A stretch of DNA of 64,000 nucleotides from Bacillota bacterium (GTDB taxonomy: Bacteria > Bacillota > Clostridia > Christensenellales > CAG-138): contig JAEYCM010000022.1 of assembly GCA_023455425.1 (NCBI GenBank), forward strand, positions 62,001-126,000. The letters are read 5' to 3'. The notes beneath the pieces are model-generated. The model was not told the DNA's origin and did not search any database. It saw nothing but the letters and a program-made list of their open reading frames with translations. This document shows positions 52,235 to 61,770 of the stretch, piece after piece (position 1 is the stretch's first letter; the number at the start of each line of letters is the position of its first letter). A program made the position numbers and the translations under genes.

Positions 52235-54643
52235 ATGCCGGAAGCGGTGCATGGCTCCGGCCCAAAACCAATGATCACAACAATTATCAAAAGAGACGGC
52301 AGGCACGTTCCCTTCAACCTTGAAAAGATCAGCAACGCCATCTGGAAGGCGCTGCAGGCTTCCGGCACCGGCGATATGGGACAGGCGCTTGGGCTTGCCA
52401 TCCGCGTGGCCGAAGAGGCGGAGCAGAGGAAGTTTAAAAACGGGTATCCCACCGTCGAAGAGGTGCAGGATATCGTGGAGCGCGTGCTCATCGACGCGGA
52501 CCTTGCGGAGGCTGCCAAGCGGTACATCCTCTACCGCGCGGAGCGTACCCGTGCGCGCGAAATGAACACGCGCCTGATGCGCACCTATGAAGAAATCACG
52601 CACGCCGCCTCCATTGAAAGCGACTTAAAGCGGGATAACGCGAATATCGACGGCGATACCGCCATGGGCACCATGCTCAAATATGGCTCCGAAGGCGCAA
52701 AGATATTCAATGAAATGTATATTTTAAAGCCGGAGCATGGCCGCGCCCACAAGGCGGGGGATATCCACATCCATGACTTCGACTTTTATACGCTGACCAC
52801 AACCTGCTGCCAGATCGATATCAAAAAGCTGTTTGAAAACGGCTTTTCCACCGGCCACGGATTCCTGCGCGAGCCCAACGGCATCGCGAGTTATTCGGCG
52901 CTCACCTGTATCGCTATACAGTCGAACCAAAACGATCAGCACGGCGGGCAGAGTATCCCTAACTTTGATTATGCCCTGGCGGACGGCGTCAGAAAGACGT
53001 TTGCCAAGAATTATAAAGAGCATCTCGTCAAATCCCTGGAGTTCGCCCTGGTGAGCGCCGGGCAGGAGGAAGCCGCGGAAGCAGTTTCCGAAAAGGTGGA
53101 GCGTGTTGCGCAAGCGCTCCGGCAAAAGGGCCTGCGGCCCAGCGTAGCCGACGAAGGCGGCTACATTGCGGCGGAACGCGTTTTGCTGGCGGATGAAACC
53201 CTTCCGGTTTCAATTCTGGAGAAAAGCCAAGCGTTTGCCATGAAGAACGCGATGGTCGCGACTGAGCGCGCCACCTATCAATCCATGGAAGCGCTCATCC
53301 ACAACCTCAATACCATGCATTCTAGGGCGGGCGCGCAGGTGCCGTTCAGTTCCATCAACTACGGCACGGACACCACGCCCGAAGGCCGTATGGTGATTAA
53401 GAACATGCTTTTGGCAACCGAGGCGGGCCTGGGGTATGGCGAGACGCCCATATTCCCCATCCAGATATTCAAAGTCAAGGAAGGCGTCAGCTACAATGAG
53501 GGCGACCCGAACTATGACCTTTTCAAGCTTGCCTGCAGGGTGAGCGCCAAGCGGCTGTTCCCGAATTTCTCGTTTATCGACGCGCCGTTTAACCTCCAGT
53601 ACTACAAGCCCGGCCAGGTGGAAACGGAAATCGCCTACATGGGCTGCCGCACGCGCGTGATCGGCAACGTCAACGATCCGGAACGGGAGATCGTCAATGG
53701 CCGCGGCAATTTAAGCTTTACCTCCATCAACCTGCCGCGCCTTGCGATATTGAGCAACGGTTCCGTGGAGACATTCTATCAAAAACTCGATGAAATGATG
53801 GGCCTGTGCGTCGACCAGCTTCTGGACCGCTTTGAAATCCAGTGCCGCAAGAGGATGCGCAATTTCCCGTTCCTGATGGGGGACGGCATCTGGCTTGATT
53901 CCGATCAGCTCCATCCGGACGACGAGGTGCGCGAGGTGTTAAAGCACGGCACGTTGACCGTGGGCTTTATCGGCCTTGCGGAAACGCTCAAGGCGCTCAC
54001 CGGCAAGCACCACGGCGAATCGCCCGAATCGCAGCAGCTTGGCCTTGAAATCATATCCCACATGCGCAAGCGCATGGACGATGAAGCGCAAAAGCACAGG
54101 CTCAATTTCTCTCTCATCGCGACGCCTGCGGAAGGGCTTTCCGGCCGCTTTGTGGAGATCGACCGCAAACGCTTCGGGTCCATCCCCGGCGTGACGGACC
54201 GCCCGTATTATACGAATTCCTTCCATGTGCCGGTGTATTTCCCCATCAGCGCGCATGAGAAGATCAGGAAGGAAGCGCCCTACCACGCGCTCACCAACGG
54301 CGGGCACATCACCTATGTAGAGCTCGACGGCGATCCTTCCCAGAACCTTGAGGCGTTTGAGGCCGTCATCCGCGCCATGAAGGAAAGCGGCGTGGGCTAC
54401 GGCTCCATCAACCACCCGCTCGACCGTGACCCGGCCTGCCGGTATTCCGGCATCATCGGGGACACTTGCCCCAAGTGCGGGCGCACGGAAGAGAACGGAC
54501 AGGGGTTTGAGCGCATCCGCCGTATCACCGGCTACCTTGTGGGTACGCTGGACCGGTTCAACAACGCCAAGCGCGCGGAAGTGAACGACCGGGTGAAGCA
54601 CATCAATATATCGCAGGCCCCAAGGCCGATGGAGACGCTGTGA
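52235..54643 (+). CDS. nrdD: Anaerobic ribonucleoside-triphosphate reductase (class III)
   Basis: Reduces ribonucleoside triphosphates to deoxy forms with a glycyl radical, an oxygen-sensitive reaction that marks an anaerobic lifestyle. Up to 802 residues: an ATP-cone allosteric domain (ITTIIKRDGRHVPFNLEKI... about residues 13-105), the catalytic barrel with IHDFDFYTLTTTCCQID, the C-terminal zinc site cysteines (ACRYSGIIGDTCPKCGRTE) and the radical loop RRITGYLVGTLDRFNNAK with the glycine in RRITGY. The start is uncertain: GAGGAGGA ends one base before ATG 52235, too close for normal use; GTG 52247 or ATG 52271, where similarity to the family begins, are alternatives. NrdG overlaps its end. 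Confidence 0.93.
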   Translation: MPEAVHGSGPKPMITTIIKRDGRHVPFNLEKISNAIWKALQASGTGDMGQALGLAIRVAEEAEQRKFKNGYPTVEEVQDIVERVLIDADLAEAAKRYILYRAERTRAREMNTRLMRTYEEITHAASIESDLKRDNANIDGDTAMGTMLKYGSEGAKIFNEMYILKPEHGRAHKAGDIHIHDFDFYTLTTTCCQIDIKKLFENGFSTGHGFLREPNGIASYSALTCIAIQSNQNDQHGGQSIPNFDYALADGVRKTFAKNYKEHLVKSLEFALVSAGQEEAAEAVSEKVERVAQALRQKGLRPSVADEGGYIAAERVLLADETLPVSILEKSQAFAMKNAMVATERATYQSMEALIHNLNTMHSRAGAQVPFSSINYGTDTTPEGRMVIKNMLLATEAGLGYGETPIFPIQIFKVKEGVSYNEGDPNYDLFKLACRVSAKRLFPNFSFIDAPFNLQYYKPGQVETEIAYMGCRTRVIGNVNDPEREIVNGRGNLSFTSINLPRLAILSNGSVETFYQKLDEMMGLCVDQLLDRFEIQCRKRMRNFPFLMGDGIWLDSDQLHPDDEVREVLKHGTLTVGFIGLAETLKALTGKHHGESPESQQLGLEIISHMRKRMDDEAQKHRLNFSLIATPAEGLSGRFVEIDRKRFGSIPGVTDRPYYTNSFHVPVYFPISAHEKIRKEAPYHALTNGGHITYVELDGDPSQNLEAFEAVIRAMKESGVGYGSINHPLDRDPACRYSGIIGDTCPKCGRTEENGQGFERIRRITGYLVGTLDRFNNAKRAEVNDRVKHINISQAPRPMETL

Positions 54644-55143
54644 CCAAGCTTCATTTGGCCGGGGTCGTCCGCGAATCGATCGTGGATGGCCCCGGCATGC
54701 GTTATACGGTATTTGCGCAGGGCTGCCCGCACCACTGCCCCGGCTGCCACAACGCGCACACCTGGCCTTTTTCCGGCGGGTTTGAGGTGGAGCCGGAACA
54801 GATCGCGGCCGAACTCAGGCAAAACCCCATGCTGCGCGGCATTACGCTAAGCGGGGGGGAGCCGTTCTGCCAGTGCAAAGCCATGGCGGAACTTGCGGCA
54901 CTCGCCCACGCGGCGGGGTATGATGTGATCGCTTATACCGGCTACCTGTTTGAAGCGCTTCTGGAGCAGGCAAAGACGGACCCGGATGTTCTTTTGCTAT
55001 TGCGGGAAACCGACGTGATCATCGACGGGCCGTTTTTGCAGGAACAAAAGAGCTACGATCTCAGGTTCCGCGGCTCCAAAAACCAGCGTGCCATCGATGT
55101 AAAAGCGTCGCTTTCGGGAAGCATCACGCTTGCCGATATATAG
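54640..55143 (+). CDS. nrdG: Anaerobic ribonucleotide reductase activating protein
   Basis: A radical-SAM activase of 167 residues that generates the glycyl radical on NrdD. The cluster motif CPHHCPGC is of the CX3CX2C type and GGEPF is the SAM-binding motif (GITLSGGEPFCQ). It starts with GTG overlapping the nrdD stop (GTGA), so the two are translationally coupled. A terminator follows about 30 bases after the stop. Confidence 0.96.
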   Translation: MTKLHLAGVVRESIVDGPGMRYTVFAQGCPHHCPGCHNAHTWPFSGGFEVEPEQIAAELRQNPMLRGITLSGGEPFCQCKAMAELAALAHAAGYDVIAYTGYLFEALLEQAKTDPDVLLLLRETDVIIDGPFLQEQKSYDLRFRGSKNQRAIDVKASLSGSITLADI

Positions 55144-55175
55144 CCGTTATTGTAAAAGAGAAACCGCAGTATGCG

Positions 55176-55203
55176 AGGAACAAGCCCAAGCTTGTTCCTT
55201 TCT
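55176..55203 (+). terminator. Terminator after nrdDG
   Basis: A perfect 10-bp stem (55176-55185 with 55190-55199), loop CCAA, followed by TTTC. Confidence 0.75.
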
Positions 55204-55253
55204 AAGTTTTGGCGTATAGTGAAACAAGAAGCGTACAGTGGGAGGGGGAGAAC

Positions 55254-55892
55254 ATGGATATCATCATCCGTCATGAAACGGAACAGGACCATCGGGAAGC
55301 GGAGCATGTTGCAAGGGAGGCTTTCTGGAACCTGCATACTCCGGGATGTGATGAGCATTACCTGCTCCATACCATGCGCAGCCATCCGGATTACCTGGAG
55401 GACTTGAGCTTTGTCGCGGAGAAGGATGGGAAGATCGTCGGCGGCATTTACTATATAAAATCCCATATCCTCGACGCCGAGGGGCAAAGGCATGATACCA
55501 TTACGTTTGGCCCCATTTGCGTATTGCCCCGGTTTCAAAGGCAGGGTGTCGGGAAGGCGTTGATTGAGCACACCAGGGATATAGCGGTTTCAAAGGGCCA
55601 CCGGGCCATTCTCATATATGGATACCCCGCAAATTACTGTGCACGCGGGTTTCGAGGCTCCAAAAAATTCGGCATTACCAATCCGGATGGTGAGTATCCT
55701 TATTCATTGCTGGCGCTGGAGCTGTACCCCGGGGCGCTAAACGGCATATCGGGCCGGTTTTACGACAGCGACGCGTATCATTTCAACCCATCGGACGCCG
55801 CGGAGTATGACAAGCAGTTTCCTTACAAGGAAAAACTGGTTCGGTATACGCAGGAAGAGTTTTCGATTGCGTGCAACGCGGTTTTGAAATAA
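55254..55892 (+). CDS. GNAT family N-acetyltransferase
   Basis: A 212-residue acetyltransferase. ITFGPICVLPRFQRQGVGKALIEHT contains the acetyl-CoA loop R-x-x-G-x-G-K; AILIYGYPANYCARGFRGSKKFGI follows. The pattern (GPICVLP, GYP-YY-R-GF) is that of YhbS-like putative acetyltransferases. The longer C-terminal part, after LELYPGALNGISGRFY, is an extension of the same subgroup. GGAGGGGGAG sits just upstream of the ATG at 55254. Acceptor unknown. Confidence 0.88.
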   Translation: MDIIIRHETEQDHREAEHVAREAFWNLHTPGCDEHYLLHTMRSHPDYLEDLSFVAEKDGKIVGGIYYIKSHILDAEGQRHDTITFGPICVLPRFQRQGVGKALIEHTRDIAVSKGHRAILIYGYPANYCARGFRGSKKFGITNPDGEYPYSLLALELYPGALNGISGRFYDSDAYHFNPSDAAEYDKQFPYKEKLVRYTQEEFSIACNAVLK

Positions 55893-55918
55893 GCCGATAC
55901 ATCGTATGATTGATGTGG

Positions 55919-55942
55919 CCGTCTTTCGGGGCGGCTTTTTTG
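55919..55942 (+). terminator. Terminator after the GNAT gene
   Basis: A 6-bp stem with one G-U pair (55919-55924 with 55931-55936) and a T6 tract. Confidence 0.7.
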
Positions 55943-56020
55943 ATGCGGCGGGGTTTACAGCAAAGCGCGCATGCAGTACACTTAGAACAAATGTTCTGTT
56001 ATTTCATGGGGGAGCAAATC

Positions 56021-56449
56021 ATGGCGTATTACCCGGAAGAAGCGTTTTTTCAAAGGAAGACGGCAGAGGAAATTGCAGATAACATTGCCCCCTGCGGCTA
56101 TGTTTGCGGCATGTGCTACGATAACGTGAGTAGGGAGTGTAAAGGATGCCAGAACCAGGACGAGCCCTGTCCCATCCGGCTTTGCTGCAAAAGCCGCAAC
56201 ATCCGGGGATGCTGGGAATGTTCTATATTTCCCTGCTGCGAGTGCGATTTTCGGAGCCTGCGCATCCGCGCGTTTTTGCGGTGCGCCAAGGAGGACGGGG
56301 TGGAAGCATTGGCGGGGTATCTCTTGCGCAATGTGGAACAGGATATCCACTACCACCATGGCAGAACTTACATTGGTGACTATGATGCATGTAAAACGGA
56401 AGAAGAAGTGCTTTCCCTGTTGCGTACGGGAAAGGTAGTCCAGGGCTAA
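56021..56449 (+). CDS. DUF3795 cysteine-rich protein
   Basis: A 142-residue protein of unknown function with the DUF3795 pattern: IAPCGYVCGMCYDNVSRECKGCQNQDEPCPIRLCCKSRNIRGCWECSIFPCCECDF, roughly 15 cysteines in the first 90 residues, likely binding zinc or an iron-sulfur cluster. The ATG at 56021 is six bases after GGGGGAG; the longer frame overlaps the preceding terminator region. The C-terminal part is a short helical segment. No signal peptide. It is convergent with the DUF3788-like gene across a shared terminator. Confidence 0.82.
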   Translation: MAYYPEEAFFQRKTAEEIADNIAPCGYVCGMCYDNVSRECKGCQNQDEPCPIRLCCKSRNIRGCWECSIFPCCECDFRSLRIRAFLRCAKEDGVEALAGYLLRNVEQDIHYHHGRTYIGDYDACKTEEEVLSLLRTGKVVQG

Positions 56450-56475
56450 GCTCACACAAATGAATGCCATATAAA

Positions 56476-56500
56476 AAGTCCGCCGATCATCGGCGGACTT
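56476..56500. terminator. Bidirectional terminator
   Basis: AAGTCCGCCGAT (56476-56487) pairs with ATCGGCGGACTT (56489-56500), flanked by A5 on the left; it serves the convergent genes on both sides, best on the minus strand. Confidence 0.75.
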
Positions 56501-56509
56501 ACTAATGTA

Positions 56510-56950
56510 TTATACGGCCTTCTTTTTCACTACAGGCTTTCTTAACGCAATCAGCCGCAGCGTATCCTCCAATATGGCCGTATCCGTCACATGCAGCATC
56601 AGCCACCGCCCGCCGCAGGAGAACGGCGTTCTCTCATACAGCTCCCGCACATATTGCGTTGCGTGGGGCATCATCAGCTCGGCTTCCGGTTCTTCCTTCG
56701 CGCCGATGACCACCAGCGCGATAAAATAGCCCTCCATGGGGTAGAGCGTACATAAGGATTTGCCGCTTTTCTGGTACTTCACATTCCAGCCCTGCTGCGC
56801 GGCGCATTTGCTGTAGGATGCCGCGGGCTGCAACGCGTAGGCGTCCCGTATCCGTGCATGAAACGTCTCCCAAAGCGGGTTCCCGATATAATCCCGCATC
56901 ATTTCTTCGGTAGGCTCCCTATCCGGCCCGTATAAGGCGCTCCAATCCAT
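56510..56950 (-). CDS. DUF3788-like protein
   Basis: A 146-residue soluble protein resembling the DUF3788 family: REPTEEMMRDYIGNPLWETFHARIRDAY, then the strand-rich SKCAAQQGWNVKYQKSGKSLCTLYPMEGYFIALVVIGAKE and GGRWLMLHVTDTAILEDTLRLIALRKPV. Function unknown; the fold is probably a small alpha/beta one. ATG at 56950 with AGGAGA seven bases upstream is preferred to the longer frame. The C-terminus ends in a basic KKKAV. Confidence 0.75.
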   Translation of the reverse strand: MDWSALYGPDREPTEEMMRDYIGNPLWETFHARIRDAYALQPAASYSKCAAQQGWNVKYQKSGKSLCTLYPMEGYFIALVVIGAKEEPEAELMMPHATQYVRELYERTPFSCGGRWLMLHVTDTAILEDTLRLIALRKPVVKKKAV

Positions 56951-57049
56951 GCTTTTTCTCCTAAGTTTTTCCTTATCATACCATAGAACAAAACGCTTGC
57001 AAACGCCCATATCTCTGCGTTAGCGTGTTTCCGCTTTACCTTGCAGAAC

Positions 57050-57078
57050 TTTACAAATGTGGAAGTCGTCCATAAAAT
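57050..57078 (+). promoter_or_regulatory. Promoter of the histidine degradation cluster
   Basis: TTTACA (57050-57055), 17 bases, TAAAAT (57073-57078), 86 bases before hutH. No clear operator palindrome is seen. Confidence 0.7.
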
Positions 57079-57163
57079 GATGCTATAGCCTTAGAAAATT
57101 GCATGTATCTATTGCGCCGACGTGGAGTCGGACGCGTCCTATCAATACGTTGAGGGTGAACAC

Positions 57164-58687
57164 ATGGTATATTTAAACGGAAAAGATTTGACCATAGATC
57201 AGGTGGTATCCGTCGCCCGGCGGGGCGAGGAAGTCGCCATATCGGAAGACGCGCGCGTTTTGATTCAAAAGGCGCGGGATTATGTGGATGAAAAGCTGGC
57301 GGCGCATGCCGTCATCTATGGCCTGACCACCGGCTTCGGGAAGTTTTCGGATACGTTCATCCCGCCGGAAGCCACGGCGGAGCTGCAGAAAAACCTCATC
57401 ATCTCCCACGCTTGCGGCATGGGGGAGTCGTTGGATCGTGAAACCGTGCGGGCTTCCATGCTGCTGCGGTTAAATACCTTAAGCCGCGGCAATTCCGGCA
57501 TCCGCCTTTCCACCATGGATACGCTTCTTGCGATGCTCAATGCGGGCGTGCATCCCGTCATTCCGCAAAAGGGCAGCCTTGGTGCAAGCGGGGATTTGGC
57601 GCCGCTTTCCCATATGGTACTGGTCATGATCGGCGAGGGCCACGCGGAGTATAATGGCGAGGTGCTGCCGGGCAAAGAAGCCATGGCCCGCGCGGGTATT
57701 ACCACCATAGAACTTGCCGCCAAGGAAGGGCTTGCGCTCATCAACGGCACCCAAATCATGACGGCCATCGGCGCGCTTGCGGTCTATGACGCCGTGAGTT
57801 TAGCAAAAGCCGCCGACATTGCCGCCGCCATGACCACCGAGGCGCAAAACGGTATCTTAAAGGCGTTCGATGCGAAAATCCATGAGCTAAGAGGCCATCA
57901 GGGGCAGAAGGAGTCCGCAAGAAACCTTCTGACACTACTTCACGGCAGCCTTCTTGCGCAGGAGTCCATTCCCGGCAAGGTGCAGGACGCGTATTCCGTG
58001 CGTTGCGTGCCGCAGATCCACGGCGCGAGCCGCGATGCCATCCGGTATGTATTTGACGCCGTCACCCGCGAGATCAACGCCGTGACGGATAACCCCATCA
58101 TATTCCCGGACGAGGACGAGGCCATTTCCAGCGGCAACTTCCACGGCCAGCCCATGGCGCTCGCCTTCGATTTCCTGGGCATCGCGCTTGCGGAATACGC
58201 GAACGTGTCCGAGCGCCGCATTGAGCGCATGGTCAACCCGCAGATCAACGACGGCCTGCCCGCCTTCCTCATCCCGGACGGCGGCCTCAACAGCGGCTTT
58301 ATGATCGCGCAGTACGCCGCGGCCTCCATGGTATCGGAAAACAAGGTCTATGCGCACCCGGCGAGTGTGGACAGCATCCCGTCCTCCGCCAACCAGGAGG
58401 ATCATGTCAGCATGGGCACCACCGCCGCGCGCAAAGCGCGCATGATCTTGGATAACGCCGAAAAGGTGATCGGCATCGAACTGTTCGTCGCGGCCCAGGC
58501 GCTCTGGCTGCGCGGGGAACAAAAACTTTCTCCCGCCACAAAAGCCGTGTATGACCATATCCGCGCCTCCGTCCCGCCCGCGCACAAGGACATCGTGATG
58601 CATTACGAAATGGTGAAGCTCGATCAAATGGTGAAATCCGGCGCGCTTGTCGCAGCCGCCGAAGCGGTGTGCGGAAAGCTGCTGTAA
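57164..58687 (+). CDS. hutH: Histidine ammonia-lyase
   Basis: Removes ammonia from L-histidine to give urocanate, the first step of degradation. 507 residues. The Ala-Ser-Gly triad that cyclises to the MIO prosthetic group lies in GASGDLAPLSHM; VIYGLTTGFGKF, FHGQPMALAFDFLGIALAEYANVSERRIERM and SSANQEDHVSMG are further active-site signatures. The ATG at 57164 follows GAGGGTGA; the upstream part of the frame is not supported. It heads a cluster of all five genes for conversion of histidine to glutamate and a tetrahydrofolate one-carbon unit. Confidence 0.97.
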   Translation: MVYLNGKDLTIDQVVSVARRGEEVAISEDARVLIQKARDYVDEKLAAHAVIYGLTTGFGKFSDTFIPPEATAELQKNLIISHACGMGESLDRETVRASMLLRLNTLSRGNSGIRLSTMDTLLAMLNAGVHPVIPQKGSLGASGDLAPLSHMVLVMIGEGHAEYNGEVLPGKEAMARAGITTIELAAKEGLALINGTQIMTAIGALAVYDAVSLAKAADIAAAMTTEAQNGILKAFDAKIHELRGHQGQKESARNLLTLLHGSLLAQESIPGKVQDAYSVRCVPQIHGASRDAIRYVFDAVTREINAVTDNPIIFPDEDEAISSGNFHGQPMALAFDFLGIALAEYANVSERRIERMVNPQINDGLPAFLIPDGGLNSGFMIAQYAAASMVSENKVYAHPASVDSIPSSANQEDHVSMGTTAARKARMILDNAEKVIGIELFVAAQALWLRGEQKLSPATKAVYDHIRASVPPAHKDIVMHYEMVKLDQMVKSGALVAAAEAVCGKLL

Positions 58688-58697
58688 GGGGGGATAA

Positions 58698-58806
58698 TTG
58701 AGGGCGTTGCCCTCAAACTCCCACTCAGGGCCGTAACGGCCCTGAGAACCCGAAGGATTGCCAAGGGATATGTCCCTTGGCCGGGGTCAAGGGGCGGAGC
58801 CCCTTG
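58698..58806. repeat. Modular palindromic intergenic repeat, copy E
   Basis: Four modules fill the hutH-hutU gap: TTGAGGGC-GTT-GCCCTCAA (58698-58716), CTCAGGGCCGT-A-ACGGCCCTGAG (58724-58746), CCAAGGGA-TATG-TCCCTTGG (58761-58780) and CAAGGGGC-GGA-GCCCCTTG (58788-58806). Order and spacing follow copy B, with compensatory arm changes. Confidence 0.82.
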
Positions 58807-58832
58807 GTCTAATCCATAAAGGAGGTGCTGTT

Positions 58833-60857
58833 ATGCCTACCAACCAAGCACTCGAACACGCAAGAACCATCAAGCTGGACGCAACGCTGCCGGAATACCC
58901 GGCGTTCGATCCGCAGTACCGCCGCGCGCCGGACCGGGGTTTCCGGCTGACGAAAGTGCAGGCGGCGCTTGCGCTCAAAAACGCGCTCAGGTATGTGCCG
59001 GAGGAGCTGCATGAAGCGCTTGCGCCGGAATTCATGGAAGAACTCCTGACCCGTGGGCGAATCTATGCATACCGCTACCGGCCACAGGGCCGCATCTATG
59101 GCAAGCCGATTGAAGAATACAAGGGCAAGTGCCTTGCGGGAAAAGCGTTTCAGGTGATGATCGATAACAACCTGGATTTTGAGATCGCGCTCTATCCCTA
59201 CGAGCTTGTCACCTATGGCGAAACGGGCCAGCCCTGCCAGAACTGGCTGCAGTACCGGCTGATCAAAAAGTATCTCGAAGAACTCACAGACGAGCAAACA
59301 CTGGTGCTCGAATCCGGACACCCATTGGGTCTGTTCCCGTCCAAACCGGACGCCCCGCGCGTGATTTTGACGAACGCGCTAATGGTGGGCATGTTCGATA
59401 ACCGGAACGATTGGGAGGTCGCGCAGCAGCTAGGCGTTGCGAACTACGGGCAGATGACGGCGGGCGGCTGGATGTACATCGGCCCGCAGGGGATCGTGCA
59501 CGGCACGTTCAACACCATACTGGGCGCGGGGCGCAAGTTTTTAGGGATTCCGGAAGAGGGAGATTTGACCGGCAAGGTGTTCGTATCCTCGGGCTTGGGC
59601 GGCATGAGCGGCGCGCAGCCCAAGGCGGCGAACATCGCAAAGGCTGTCGGCATTTTCGCGGAGGTGGACAAAAGCCGCATCCAGACCCGCATGAACCAGG
59701 GCTGGGTGGATATGATGACGGACGACCTCCATGAGGCGGTCACGTATGCAAACTGGCACAGGGAGCGCGGACGCTCCGTTTCTATCGCTTACCACGGCAA
59801 CATTGTGGATTTACTGGAGTACGCGGCAAAGGAACGCTTTAAGATCGATTTGTTGAGCGACCAGACCTCCTGCCACAACGTATACGACGGCGGATATTGC
59901 CCCGCCGGGCTGACGTTTGCGGAGCGCACGGAGCTGCTGCATACCGACCGCGAGCACTTTGCGGGGCTGGTGGACGTTTCGCTCAAGCGGCATTTTACAG
60001 CGATACGGAGTCTGGTAGAACAGGGAACATACTTCTTTGATTACGGAAATTCGTTCATGAAGGCCGTGTTTGACAGCGGCGTTATGGAGATATCAAAAAA
60101 CGGCGTAGACGAGAAGGACGGCTTCATATTCCCCTCCTATGTGGAGGATATCATGGGCCCCATGCTGTTTGATTACGGCTATGGCCCGTTCCGCTGGGTG
60201 TGCCTGTCCGGCAAGCCGGAGGATCTGGAGAAAACCGACGCCGCCGCGATGGACTGCATCAATCCCGACAGGCGGTTTCAGGACAGGGACAATTACAACT
60301 GGATCAGGGATGCCAAACAGAACAATCTCGTCGTCGGCACACAGGCGCGCATCCTGTACCAGGATGCGGAAGGCCGCACAAATATCGCACTGCGGTTTAA
60401 CGAGATGGTGCGTGCTGGGGAAGTTGGCCCCATTATGCTCGGGCGCGACCATCACGACGTCAGCGGTACGGACTCGCCCTTCCGCGAAACCGCGAACATC
60501 AAGGATGGCAGCAATGTCATGGCGGATATGGCGACCCAGTGCTTTGCGGGCAACGCCGCGCGCGGCATGACGCTGTGCGCGCTGCACAATGGCGGCGGTG
60601 TCGGCATCGGCAAGGCCATCAACGGCGGGTTCGGCCTGCTGTTGGACGGCAGCGCGCGTACGGATGACATCATTCGCTCCGCCATGATGTGGGACGTCAT
60701 GGGCGGCGTCGCGCGGCGCGGCTGGGCTCGGAATGAAAACGCCTTGGAGACCGTGGCCGCTTACAATACAAAATGGCAGGGCAAGGCGCACATTACGCTG
60801 CCCTACCTTGCGGACGACGCTTTGATCGAGAAAACTTTACAAGAAAAGGGGATATAA
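58833..60857 (+). CDS. hutU: Urocanate hydratase
   Basis: Hydrates urocanate to imidazolonepropionate with a tightly bound NAD+. 674 residues, longer than the roughly 555 of the E. coli-type enzyme and like the long form found in many anaerobes and animals. Seen are MTAGGWMYIGPQGIVHGTFNTIL, VFVSSGLGGMSGAQPKAANIAK (NAD-binding), SDQTSCHNVYDGGYCP with the active-site Cys, and GRDHHDVSGTDSPFRET. AAAGGAGGTG precedes the ATG. ftcD follows after seven bases. Confidence 0.96.
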   Translation: MPTNQALEHARTIKLDATLPEYPAFDPQYRRAPDRGFRLTKVQAALALKNALRYVPEELHEALAPEFMEELLTRGRIYAYRYRPQGRIYGKPIEEYKGKCLAGKAFQVMIDNNLDFEIALYPYELVTYGETGQPCQNWLQYRLIKKYLEELTDEQTLVLESGHPLGLFPSKPDAPRVILTNALMVGMFDNRNDWEVAQQLGVANYGQMTAGGWMYIGPQGIVHGTFNTILGAGRKFLGIPEEGDLTGKVFVSSGLGGMSGAQPKAANIAKAVGIFAEVDKSRIQTRMNQGWVDMMTDDLHEAVTYANWHRERGRSVSIAYHGNIVDLLEYAAKERFKIDLLSDQTSCHNVYDGGYCPAGLTFAERTELLHTDREHFAGLVDVSLKRHFTAIRSLVEQGTYFFDYGNSFMKAVFDSGVMEISKNGVDEKDGFIFPSYVEDIMGPMLFDYGYGPFRWVCLSGKPEDLEKTDAAAMDCINPDRRFQDRDNYNWIRDAKQNNLVVGTQARILYQDAEGRTNIALRFNEMVRAGEVGPIMLGRDHHDVSGTDSPFRETANIKDGSNVMADMATQCFAGNAARGMTLCALHNGGGVGIGKAINGGFGLLLDGSARTDDIIRSAMMWDVMGGVARRGWARNENALETVAAYNTKWQGKAHITLPYLADDALIEKTLQEKGI

Positions 60858-60864
60858 CGATCCA

Positions 60865-61761
60865 ATGGCAAAGCTCATAGAATGCGTGCCCAACATCAGC
60901 GAGGGCAGGAGGCCGGAAGTTATTGAAACGGTGATTGACGAGGTGCGGCGCACCCCCGGCGTGACGCTGCTTGACTATAGCTCGGACGCCAGCCACAACC
61001 GCACCGTCATCACGTTCTTAGGCAACCCGGAAGGCGTGGCGGATGCGGCGGTCGCCGTCGCGAAAAAAGCTGCGGAATTAATCGACCTTACCGTCCACGA
61101 GGGCGAACACCCCCGCATGGGCGCTGTGGACGTGATTCCATTTATCCCCATCAAGGATGTGACCGCAGAGGAATGCGTGGCACTCTCTAAGGCTGTTGCA
61201 GAGCGCGTGTGGGAAGAGGCGCATATGCCCGTGTTCCTGTATGAGGAGTCCGCTTCCGCACCTTCCCGCATGAACCTCGCCGCCATCCGCAAGGGCCAGT
61301 TTGAGGGCATGGCACAAAAGGTGCTCGAATCCGAATGGGAGCCGGACTTTGGCGGCAGGACCATCCACCCCACGGCTGGCGTCGTCGCTATCGGCGCGCG
61401 CATGCCGCTCATCGCGTTCAATATCAATCTGTCCACCCCGGATGTTTCCATTGCCTCCAGCATCGCAAAGACCATTCGTCAGAGCAGCGGCGGTCTCCCG
61501 TATGTCAAGGCGCTTGGCGTCATGCTCTCGGAGCGCAACATCGCGCAGGTGTCCATCAACATGACAAACTTCCACAAGACCCCGCTTTACCGCGTGCTGG
61601 AGCTTGTGAAAGCCGAAGCCAAGCGCTATGGCGTAACTGTTGTCGGTACGGAGATCGTGGGGTTGGCCCCCATGCAGGCGCTCATTGATTCTGCGGAATA
61701 CTACATGCAGATCGAAGCGTTTGATTTCCACAAGCAGGTGCTGGAGAATCATATTTTGTAA
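60865..61761 (+). CDS. ftcD: Glutamate formimidoyltransferase
   Basis: Transfers the formimino group of formiminoglutamate to tetrahydrofolate, releasing glutamate. 298 residues, the stand-alone transferase (no fused cyclodeaminase, which is the separate gene at 63142). IECVPNISEGRRPEVIE opens the protein as is typical; HNRTVITFLG, GEHPRMGAVDVIPFIP and GRTIHPTAGVVAIGARMPLIAFN are the substrate- and folate-binding blocks. It follows hutU closely. With fchA it replaces hutG- or hutF-type routes. Confidence 0.96.
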   Translation: MAKLIECVPNISEGRRPEVIETVIDEVRRTPGVTLLDYSSDASHNRTVITFLGNPEGVADAAVAVAKKAAELIDLTVHEGEHPRMGAVDVIPFIPIKDVTAEECVALSKAVAERVWEEAHMPVFLYEESASAPSRMNLAAIRKGQFEGMAQKVLESEWEPDFGGRTIHPTAGVVAIGARMPLIAFNINLSTPDVSIASSIAKTIRQSSGGLPYVKALGVMLSERNIAQVSINMTNFHKTPLYRVLELVKAEAKRYGVTVVGTEIVGLAPMQALIDSAEYYMQIEAFDFHKQVLENHIL

Positions 61762-61770
61762 GGGGGACGT